Of a stretch of DNA of 26,912 nucleotides, positions 1 through 10,827 are shown piece after piece. Each line of letters starts with the position of its first letter. Positions within the stretch are counted from its first letter, which is position 1. The notes below the pieces were generated by a model that did not search any database, was not told the origin of the DNA, and was given only the letters and a program-made list of their open reading frames with translations. The translations under genes and the position numbers were made by a program. Source of the stretch: Apostichopus californicus (Eukaryota > Echinodermata > Holothuroidea > Aspidochirotida > Stichopodidae); assembly GCA_020650975.1 (NCBI GenBank), contig JAIPMN010000950.1, positions 6,929-33,840 of the forward strand, in the 5' to 3' direction.

Positions 1-97
1 ATAACGATGATTGGACTGCAGCGATATGTTTGACGTGTACCATGTTTTTGGCAGGTGTCACGAACTTCATGTCAATTTCTTCTCTTCTTGATCGTAG

Positions 98-174
98 TGT
101 CCTACAGGAGAAACAGTTGTCTGCTGCCACCAAACTGGGAGAAACGGAACAGAAAAACCAAATGTTACAGAAAG
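98..174 (+). CDS. CUX1: Shared CUX/CASP coiled-coil exon 1 of the window
   Basis: The exon reads [20 protein letters not shown] and on, matching the vertebrate stretch KLQETQMSTTSKLEEAEHK. I place the acceptor after TCGTAG at 97, behind a pyrimidine-rich tract. A second AG at 106-107 would drop VLQ, which the family keeps, so I prefer 98. The donor is AAAG|GTAAGA and the exon ends in phase 1. Bases 1-97 are the end of the preceding intron. Confidence 0.85.
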
Positions 175-3100
175 GTAAGATCAGGTTTATCACAATTTTT
201 CTTTTACAGCAATATTAATGTGCCTCTGTTGATAATTGATGTGGATATTGTATAAACCAAAACAATAATCATTATAAAAATTATTCTTTTCTTTCCTGTT
301 AATTGCCAGATACATGCATAACATTTCAATTGACTTAAGAAAAACAAAAACTAACGTCTTTGTGGTACAGTTTGTGTGCATATGCATAGCATTATTTAGC
401 TATTTATTTTGGACCAATAATTTTTATTTGGGGGGGGGGCTTGGTTGGGGTGGGGAAGTAGAAAATGATTATCCCTGCGAAGAATGGAACATCAGATTAT
501 AACAGTCTCCTTTAATAAATTATGAATCGTATCTTGCCCTTATGAGTGGCAAGGTTTGATTCGTTGCCAGAAATTTTGAGCAATTTATTTACCTATAGAT
601 TTGAACAGAAGTTTGCTAACATGTCGTTTTGTTTCTTCTACAGCTCTGGAAAGTGCACAGTCAGAACTTTTTGACTACAAGGCTAAGAATGAAGAGCGCT
701 CTGCTGCAAAGTGAGTAGATACGAGCGTTTCATGTTAGTCACGAAAATCGCAGACTGTGTCACTTTTCTCACAGTACTACTCTTACTAGAGACTGGCCTA
801 CACAGTTTAGGGTTTTACTGGTCAAAGGTCATACAAGTTATCAAGTTTAAGACCGATGTGTCTGCAGTTGAAATTATTTTTTTTGTCCTGTTTAAGCGAT
901 GAAAAAATTAGACAGGCTCCTTGTGTCGTTGAAGCAACTTGTATTAATTTGATTTTGGTAAAGTTTAAGATGCTTTTTGATTTTTAAATTTTTCCAATTT
1001 GCTGATGACATGTCAAAAATTACCCTGACGTATTATTCAGAACTGTACCAGACAAAGCTGCCCTTGCCTATTCCAGGGTGTATAAGCACTCCACCAGGCA
1101 GAAGCAGAGGGGGGGGGGGGTGTCGGGAGAGGGGTGTAACTTAAACCTGATCCCCTGATATATACCGACATGAAATGCATCTTGGTGACAAAATGTTGAT
1201 CGTCAAATTCACTGATCATTCACTCGTCAACATTTCACTTGGCGAATGAATCTAAAATGTTGCTGGCCTTACCTTGATCAATCACAATCTTTAGTTTCAA
1301 TAATTCTCGGTAGGTTTAATTAGTAATCTTGTTGACCATAGTCAGAGAGCTACTTGAAAGGAAGGTTCCACACCAACAGACTTAATATCTTCGCAATCCA
1401 TCATCTTATGCTCAAGGCCTTGAAACTGTCATAAATAATTAATTACCTTGCCTGTCTTTATCAAGTGGTTACATAATTTAAGACTTTGTGGACATGAAAA
1501 TTCTGAAATCCCGATACTGAAGGAATAATACATGTTCATAAGAATCAGGTTTGATGGATGCATATGTTGGAAAAAAAGAGGCCAAAAGAAAGAAGAAAAA
1601 AGAGAAATTTTTGGTCGTCACAGAGAAAGAACGGACGAAAATGTGTAGTAAGAAACGATTACCCGAGGGTGGTACTATTCAGTTCATGACTCATATTGAT
1701 TGATCGATCGATATCTCTGTAGGAATTGGAAGACATTATTATTTATTCCTCGTTGAAAACAGATCGGACGAGGTGGAACTGTTGGTGACGGATCTGGAGA
1801 GAGCCAACCAACGAAACACTGCCATAGAGAAGGAGCTGGAGGGTCTAAGGTCACAGCTTCAGTCCGCCAGCCAATCCTTGCAACAGGCAGAGCAGATGCA
1901 GAAAGCTCCTAACCTGGTACGAACTTTGCCATTTAAATTCATCCCATCCAGGTCATACCCAAGACAAATTCACGACGGAAGCATTTATTTGGTAGAATGG
2001 TTTTGTGTCCATGGGGTGCGATGATGAGTGGATCTTCTGACCAGGATCAAAATGGTCTTGAGTGAAATGAAGTTATGATCCATATGGAATGGTAGTTTGA
2101 TATGATCAAATATAGATTTTTATCAGTTTTTCAGACAAAATTGACATCCAAGTAGATGGTAAATTTGGTATCAAACCTAAATATAATTCTGTGTTTCAAG
2201 GCAAAAAGGGGCTTTGATCAGTATTTATTTGATTCTTATTTGATTCCTTGCCAGAGGCAAAATGAATCGTTGCTACGGTGATGGCGTGTGTGTGCGTACA
2301 TATGTGACCCTTGTTTGTAAACAAGGTAACTCAAAAAAGTTAATGGTGAATTAACTTCATACTTGATATGTGGATCTGTCTCATTGAGTACAAGAAGCCT
2401 ATTGTTTTCTGTGAAGTTCAATGGTCAAATGGGGGGGTCAACAGAGGTCAAAGTCTGAAAACTTTGTGAACACGATAACTGAAAACATACATCTTTGTTG
2501 AACTTCATACATGGTTTGCAGATTCAGCTGTTGAGTGCAAGAACCCTATTGAAATTTGTGGAGGTCAAAGGTCATTTTCGGTCAACATTTTAATATCAGT
2601 CTGAAAATCTTTTAAACATGATAACACAAGATGTTCATCTTTCTTTAACTTAATACTTAGTATGTAGACTCAGCTTGGAGAGTGCAAGAATCCTATTGAA
2701 ATTAGTAGAGGTCAAAGATCACATGAGGTCAACATGCATGAAAGTCTGAAAAACTTATAACATGATAACTCCAAAATGAAAGCTACAATTAATCTGTGAG
2801 TTCTCCGATGCTATGGTTTTCTTTTGGTGAAAGTAGTTGGTTAAATTCAGTTCATAGTTGGTTAAATTGAGTTCAGTTTAGTTCTGTGAATGGGCTTTAT
2901 AGGTCTATATTTCACATAGGAACACTGTTCTTTGTGGATATCGAAACATGCGGTTTAAAATTCTACACTGTAAAATCCTTATGAGTGAATGACATGCCCA
3001 CAAGCGATGTCCACAAATCTTTTCTGGTTCTCACTTAATTCTTGAACAAATTTTAACTCACTTGCTCAGATGGTCACAGTATTTTGAATTTTGAGCAAAT

Positions 3101-6100
3101 TTTTGACAAGGAATCACAAAGCCAACTGGCTTTCTGGTTTTGCTTTATAATCCAAAAGTGATAGTCACTTACATCTCATTGTAAGCTGAGGTCCTCCCAA
3201 TGGATTCTTGTTAGCTTAGGAGCTGGGCTTAAAGTCCCAAAAACCAGGGTGGAGATAAGCTAAGCATAAGACGTACTTACCTCTCTTTCTCAAAGTATGA
3301 TAATCAAAACAGATTTTCTTAGGGTACATGATTTTGTGTTACTTTTCTGCAGGAGCAAGCCATCGATATTTTAAGTAGATCCAGCCTCGAACTAGAACTT
3401 TCAGCAAAGGAAAAAGAGGTGAGCAACTTCATCCCTAAATAAATGTCGAATATTTTTCAGGACAATGTTGATTACTTTTATAAAGTCCAGTTTCAGTAAG
3501 TTTTGATTTAATAGTTGAGAGATTAGTCATGTTGGGTATTTCATATATGTATTGCTGCAGCAGTATATCGTACTAGTATTCTTATCAGGATATCAAATCA
3601 GTATTCCAATTAGTACGTTGTACCGAGTATTCTAATCAATATATCGTACTAGTATTTGTATCAATATATCGTACTAGTAGCCCAATCAATATATCATACT
3701 AGTATTTGTATTAATTTATCGTACTAATATTCAAATCAATATATTGTACTAGTATTGGAATCAATATATCATACTAGTATTTGTATCAATATATTGTACC
3801 GGTCTTTGTATCAGTACTTGAATAATATTGGCTCTAAACGGCAACGTTTTCATTTTTACCGACTTGCTTCAGCTTGAATAACCTAAAGTTGATATAATTT
3901 ATGATGATATATTAGATGAGTGGTGCTAATTTAAATACAAAGACTCTGTTATGAGGAGTATAGTGTGTCAACAGAAGAAGAAAACAAACAGCGTGGGTGA
4001 CTTGTTTAATTTGTTGTCGTTGTTGTTGTTGTTGTTTACAGATTTCTCAGCTGGTAGAGGAGGTCCAGAAATTACAGACGTCTAATAACAAACTCAGAGA
4101 ATCAGTGATGGAGAAGACACAGCGGCTGGAAGAACAACTTCAAGCAAAAACTACAGCATTCCAAAAACTGGTAAAGATAAACTCTATAAGCATGCCAATA
4201 TATTTCCTTTTTCTCATCAGTATATATATATTTTTTCCCCACGAGTTTGTGGCTTTATGGAGAATACTGTATGTGAGTAACGCACCAGAGGGTACGAGTA
4301 GAAATAGGTCTTATGATTTATCCTCCAACGGTGTAACTAATTCGATATAAACCATAAGGGCAGTAACATCATTTCTATCACAAGTTGTAAGCCTTTTAAC
4401 CTCACCCCATAGAGACATTGTATTATGAGGATTTAATGAATATTTCAATCTGATTGGCCAAAAAGGAAGAACAAAAACCCAATTGGCTAACAACTTGCAC
4501 TAGTTGGGCATTCCAATATCATATTCGTTACATTGAGTTATACAAGAAGCTTTTGAAACTTATGCAGAGGAAACAAGGAATTTTCCATCTAGTAAACGTA
4601 ACGCAGAAGACTAGCTGTCCAAAGTAGTCTTGTAAAACCGTCTCTCAATTTCTCAGGAGGAGAAAATCCAATCGCAGAGCGACTACGAGGACTTGAAGAG
4701 AGAGTTGGGAATCTTGAAGTCGCTTGAATTTACCAACGGTGCTGACGATGGGTCCGAGGAGGGGGAGACGGAGGGTCCTGGAAAGTCCCTGGAGATGTTA
4801 CTTCTGGAGAAGAACAGGACACTTCAGACAGAGAATACCACCCTCAAAGTGACCAAATCGGACCTCAATGGTGAGAAATATAACTATTTCTTCTTTAGCA
4901 ATTATTTCCTTTTAGATCATGGACTCTTTTTCACCCCTTCAGTCGGCCCTCCTTTTGCCCTTTCCAATTTATTTTGGTGAATTATGAGTTGAATGAGGGG
5001 AGCTCTGCATGGATCAGTGCAGTATATTCAGTCAAAGTTTCGGTTGGATGCAACAAACTTCAGGTGTTTTAGGTGAGGGGGGTGGAGGGGAGGTTAAACA
5101 TGTCCTTATTTTATTAGTATTAATTGCACATCAGAAAAGACAATGCATGGTTTGAACTGGTAGAATTTCTTTGGAGATGAATACTAATTAACTGCGACGA
5201 GTTGTAATATAGTTAGGTTTACATCTGACATAAGTTGGAGTCAAAGAGAAACTTTTGAGAGGATCTTAAAAGGTGTACTGGCATTGAACATGACGTGTTT
5301 GTCGGCCTGATAATATATCCATAATTTCCATGATATTTCCATGTAATTGAATTCCCCTCTCAGTCTAATTAAGAGATCTTTAAGTCGTTAATATTCGATT
5401 GTGATACCACCAGGATGAGACAAAGTGCAGTTTTAGAAACAGAATGATGAGTGTCTGAAATTTCTTGAAAGTAAAGTTAAATGATTTAGCCAAAACAAAA
5501 CATTTGATCTTTTCTCTATGAGAGAGAAGAAAATGAAGTGTATGGTATAAGTTGAAGCTCGTCGGACAAAAAAAAAAAAGGAGTTTTGTAGCATTCAAAT
5601 TTAACTCTTTTCTAACTCTTTTGCTTGTAGTATTCTTCTTCTTTTAATCTTGTCATCTGAGATCACGGTAGAAAGGAGACTTACTAATTATTTTCACATT
5701 GCGGACATTTTCATTTTGCTGCATCTAATACTCTTTAATATGCATGAGATTATGTTGATTATCACGGATGCAAACGAGAAGGAATTCTCGCTACAATGAC
5801 CAGATCGAAAGCCAAAATGCGTGCTGGTTAAGATACGAAAGGTACAAAATCTTTGGAGATGAGACAGATGCAGTAAAATGCAGTGTTCGACACAAAATGA
5901 AAATAATTACGTTGCTTTAAAAGAATTGCAGCACTGTTACCCTGTGAAAGAGAAATATAAAAAAAATAAACAAAAAAACAAAAAAAAGAAGAAAAAGAAA
6001 CATAACGATACAAAGAAAACTTGATGTCTCTTGCATTAAGGGAAGAAAATTTGAAAAAACGGTTGAAATTTTCTGTTGACTGTACCAAATGGAGTGTTTT

Positions 6101-9100
6101 GACTCAAGCATGCATTCTGGCTTTCTTTGCAGGTTCGGACAACGGAATAAGGCAGGCTCAGGCGTTTGCGTCAATGATAGGCCAAGAGGTAGCGGCTGCG
6201 TATTCACAGCGCCAGAACGCTTCGTCCAGCTCGGATGATCAAAAGTCGCAGATTATCCAGCCAATCATTGTAATCCCGCCCGGCCACAGTAACATTAGCC
6301 CCAGCCCTCTCTTCACATTCGGTAATGGGGTCGGTGGCCACGGTTACGGTGCTCCCTTCAACTCCCCGTTCTCCGGGAGCAATAACTCCATGTACGTTAA
6401 CCGACAGCTGTTAGAATCTTACCATTGGATCGATACGTCCAGAGTAGCCAAACAGATCAAAGACCTTCTCACTCAGTTAAATATAGGACAACGTCTGTTT
6501 GGCGAGCTGGTCTTGGGGATGAGTCAGGGGTCGGTCAGTGACATCCTGGCCAGACCGAAGCCCTGGGATAGGCTTACAGCAAAGGGTAGAGAACCCTACA
6601 TTAAAATGGTACAGTTCTTAGCAGATCCACGCAACGTAGAGCAGCTGAAAATATTGAATGCACAGAGGAAAGGTGAGTGTTCAATATGCAGACGTTTGGT
6701 TATGCATTTTATTATATACAATATGTTAAGTAGATGGTTAATAGAAGGGGGAGGGGGAAGGAATGGGGAGGGTTTTTAAGGGTTGGCTGGGTGTAATGTT
6801 GGTTGGTGGAAAATGAAGATATCTGGTTACATTTTAATACCTTGCTTCAATATGTTGCTATGTTATCATTCCCTCAAAGAGAGGGGGGGGGTATGGGGGA
6901 ATGTGAGATATTGTGGAGTTTTATTTATATTCATCACTTTAACTAGTTTGAAACTGAGACATTTTGGGAATCAGGAATGTTAATCACGTATTAACTTTGA
7001 TATGACTAGGTTTCGTTCCCTGCTGTGAGTCTGTGAAGGAAGCCACTAGACAAGTACATAATAAATACATATTTCTAAGATTTTTGGATTTGCATGACTT
7101 AAAAAAGGTCAAAGTACTTAGGATTAATAGACAGCCCTCCCTCAGACCTTATGAAACCATCCTTGCAAGATAATGGTTTTATGGTCTAGTAGTTGTAACT
7201 GTGTGTGCTTCATGAAAACTAGTTTAATTGCCAAAGAATTGTTGATATATAAGAGTATGCAGGAGTAAGAAAATATTATGACACCTACTATTGAAATTTT
7301 GGAGAAAATATGAAAGAAAAAAAGCAGCGTTTGCCCAGAATGTCGATGACAACGTCGTCGTGTTTTCTTTTCAACAGGGGTCGACGTTGATGCCCTTGCG
7401 CAATCCACCATCTCGCCAACCCAAGGGAACAAATCTAACAGCGACGCCGCTATCAACGACATCCTAGCCAAAGCCCGTCAGGAATTAGATTCCCAACGTG
7501 ACAAGTCATCGCCGGGTAGCAAGTCATCGGAAGGGAATAAAAGAAAGAGGAAAAAGCCGCAAGCGAATCGAATCATTCCTTCCTTATGGAAGACAGCAGA
7601 CCATTATGCCAAGACTCTAAGCAGCTCTCCCACCGGGTTGACCAAGAGAGAGCCGTTAGCCGCGCTGACCACGGAGGAATACGCCGAAAACTCGGAACTG
7701 AACACTTTCGACATCATCAGGAGAACGAAAGAGGTCTTAGAACAGCACAACATTCCGCAAGAGCCGTTTGGGTTGTACGTGGTGGGAATGTCGCAGGGCA
7801 GCGTCAGCGACCTCCTGTCGAAGACCAAAGCCTGGGAGAACCTCACCCTGAAGGGGAAAGAACCGTTTGTGAGGATGAACATCTGGTTGAACGACCCGGA
7901 TGGGGTCCATAAACTTAAAGAGAAGATTCGACAAGGTGAGTCGGTGTTCGGTGTCATGTCTCACATGAGTGTCTCTTTTGTTGTAATAACACCTGTACCA
8001 TGTTTGAAGATTCTAGGCACCCTTGATCCTCAGAATGTGACACTACTCAATTCAGATTTTTTTTTCTTCTTGGGGGGCGGGGGGGAGGTTAATCTGAGAG
8101 TAGGAAAATTTAAACAGTTAATCTGAGAGTAGGAAAATTTAAAGAGAATGTGACACTACTCAGTTCAGATTTTTTTTTTTTTTTTTTTTTTGGGGGGGGG
8201 GGTTAATCTGAGAGTAGGAAAATTTAAAGATGAATTTGTAAGTTAGAACAATGGTGATGTCGTGAAATTCTTTTATTATCGTCACTGTAAATTATATTAC
8301 CCTAGATTGTAATGATGTATGTCTGACGACAACTTATCGGTAACTTCAGAAGTACCGTTCATGTATGGCAATGCCGCTTTGTTAAGCCTTCTTCACATGG
8401 AGACAATGCATGGAGAAAGAACATTATGTGAGAAAATATCCGTCAGGTCGTTAAGATATTTGCAGAGTGAGTAATTTCAACTTTCAGTCGTTTGGGTACC
8501 TAGGACAAAATAACTCCCAGTCACAGATCATTTGCCGGTCGAATACATTCTTCCTGGTTCATGTGTGTTTTTCAGTAATTTTATCCAAATCCATCGAACA
8601 CATAAATTGGTTCTGTTTTACATCACAGATAAAGTTGCTAAATCTGTCGTCACAGTGCTAGATGTTCCTGTGGGTGAGGAAGAAGTCTCTACCAGTGGTT
8701 CTCCTCACGAAGTGTCTGACCTCAGCCCTGGTGGAAGCCACAGATCTGGGGAGAACGACCTGTACGATGAAGTACCCCCAGAACTACCTCCAGTCCACGA
8801 ACAAGCGGCCATGATCGAATACCTGGACACCTACGAACTGACCAGACAGGTCAAATGTGTGCTACACGAAAACAATCTCGGCCAGAGGGCATTTGGCGAA
8901 GCGGTGCTAGGCTTGACGCAAGGCTCGGTTAGTACACGTTTCAATCTGAAAATCTTCCAGGTTAGCTATAACAAACATGTACTAAAGTGTGGCCAGGTAG
9001 AAAGCATTTTATAAACATAAAATATAACCATACTCAATTTGTATTGCAAAAATTAACGTTAGCGGATTGATGATTTTGGTATGTTTTGCATTTCGGCGGA

Positions 9101-10827
9101 GATATTTTTTTTGATCAATTTGCTGAAGAATGCTCTGAGTGTGTTACGCCGTATAAAGAGCAAGAAATAACTCTGTTATGATCAGTGATAAAGGAAAAGG
9201 AAACGACAAGAATCACGGTACCAAGCGTTTGTATTATTTGAAAGGAAGGTGTTTTCCTGTGAAAAGTTTGTAATCCTGTGGCTGATATTGAGTTATGTTA
9301 ACAATTATTTTGAGACTTACACCAATTCATGTTAAGATTATGAAAGATCCATATTAAATGTAGCAAACATACCTGGTAATTGTGAAAGATGGACAGAGGT
9401 CATTTGTTTGCATGTAATATTAATGGGAGAATCTCATCCATCCGTGCTTTCCTATTCAGGTCAGTGACTTGCTCTCCAAGCCGAAAATGTGGCTGAAGTT
9501 GAGCATGAAAGGACGAGAGCCTTACGTGAGGATGTATCTATGGCTTCAAGATAAGAATAGCATCGAAAAAGTCCGAAACTACAAACCAAGGAGAAAAAGT
9601 AAGAATTACAAATTCATTAGAATGGCCTTTCTACTTATCTGAACTCTGTTTCCGAGAGAGTCTGTATGACGTTCCAGAATTGGCATTCCCGTAAATCATG
9701 TAGCAAACAATCGTTAAAATAAAATGTAAAGACTCGCTGGCTTGCAACTTTTATCAGAGTTGAATTCGGAATCGTCAATAAATATTTTTGGTGATTATTG
9801 GTTATTGAAATCACCTTCAAAGAGTGGCCAAATATATCCAGATGCTAAGTGTGAGTTGATCAATAGCTGAACAGATTGCAGGATATGGACCAAGGTGTTT
9901 AATACCGATGGAATGATCACATTTCTCTTTGATATACTTCTTCACGTGCTCTCTCTTATGTTTTGTCTTCCAGCTAAGAGAATCATGACCCTGACTCCAC
10001 ATGGCATGACGACACCCATTCGTATAATCCCTCCCAAGAGACCACGGATGATTCTATCCCCAGAGGAGAAGTCTGCGTTGCATGCCTCCTACAACTCCGA
10101 CGCTTACCCGGCTCCGGCTGCGATCGACAAGATTGCGAAGGAGCTGAACCTACCGGAGAGTACCGTCATCAACTGGTTCCATAACCACAGGTCTCGCTTG
10201 AAGCGGCAACCTATCTTCCCAATCAGCGGCCAGTCCGATATGAACTCTACGTCTCCCGTCTATATCATGTCGGGGAGCGGCGAGGACCAGCCACAGGTCA
10301 TCACCATCCAGAACGAAGGGCCATCCACGAGCACGGTGGATTCGGACAACCAGACGATGGAAAACGGTAGCCACGACGATGATGAAGATGATGGACACAT
10401 CGTCGAGGGCGATGACATCCCAGAGAGCGAAAACTCCAAGGCTCTGGATGCCCTGAGAGAGGCGGTGGATTTAGCCACCCGGGGAGCGAATGCAGATCTG
10501 GCGACCTCAAACGAGGATCTGGCACGAGGAGAGAAACACCACGAAGACATGATGGAAACAGAGGAGGAGGAATTAGAGAGGTCGGAGAAGCGGAAAGAGG
10601 ACGAGGATGAACTCGACGACGCTAGCTCCGTCTCTTCACAGGACTTAAATCACTCTAAGAGAAGAAAAACTAAAGGTTTGACGTCTTCCCCGGTGCTGGG
10701 CGGTGCGGGCGAGGAGACCTCGGTCGGCGACATCTGCTGCGAAGATGACGCGGATGTAGAGAGCCTCTCACAGAATCCCTACGAGGACATCATCAAGTTA
10801 CGATCCGGAACGGAAGAGTACGACTGA
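98..10827 (+). CDS. CUX1: CUX (Cut-like homeobox) transcription factor, 3' part of the gene, 11 exons
   Basis: This is the DNA-binding product of the locus. The coding join is 98-174, 644-710, 1763-1916, 3353-3418, 4042-4170, 4657-4870, 6133-6672, 7378-7935, 8629-8927, 9460-9598 and 9974-10827. All introns are GT-AG, and the join is open for 1031 residues with a TGA stop. Domain order is coiled coil, CUT repeat 1, a linker with a basic NLS-like KRKRKK, CUT repeat 2, CUT repeat 3, homeodomain and an acidic tail, which matches animal CUX proteins. The N-terminal exons lie upstream of the window. CUX proteins are nuclear regulators, often repressors, that bind CCAAT- or ATCGAT-like sites. Residue matches to the vertebrate protein are recalled, not searched. 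The first six exons are shared with CASP. Confidence 0.93.

Larger units (their letters stand above)
1917..3352 (+). other. Intron, 1436 bp, partly occupied by a tandem repeat
   Basis: It holds about three copies of a roughly 147-bp repeat (2330-2775) and a 21-bp direct duplication at 2834-2875. The rest is AT-rich with no coding signal. Confidence 0.8.
3419..4041 (+). other. Intron, 623 bp, with minisatellite
   Basis: About 260 bases are a 25-bp minisatellite (3560-3820). The 3' end is a GTT microsatellite that runs into the acceptor of the next exon. No coding signal is seen. Confidence 0.85.

Noticed and set aside
3560..3820. CRISPR-like array
   Set aside because: Units are contiguous and diverged with no unique spacers, and the genome is eukaryotic; it is a minisatellite.
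5917..6207. Minus-strand open frames of 86 and 96 residues upstream of CUT repeat 1
   Set aside because: They run through the A-rich tract, giving Phe/Leu-rich low-complexity translations, and overlap the antisense of a true exon.
7586..7964. Several overlapping open frames on both strands over CUT repeat 2
   Set aside because: They are shadows of the GC-rich exon 7378-7935. Only the frame with the CUT repeat continues across both splice sites.
8928..9014. Extension of the CUT repeat 3 exon to a stop at 9012
   Set aside because: Reading through breaks the CUT repeat, while splicing at 8927 to 9460 restores [11 protein letters not shown] exactly.
10150..10550. Three minus-strand open frames over the homeobox exon
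   Set aside because: They are antisense shadows of strongly biased codons in the CUX tail, with no family similarity and no splice support.
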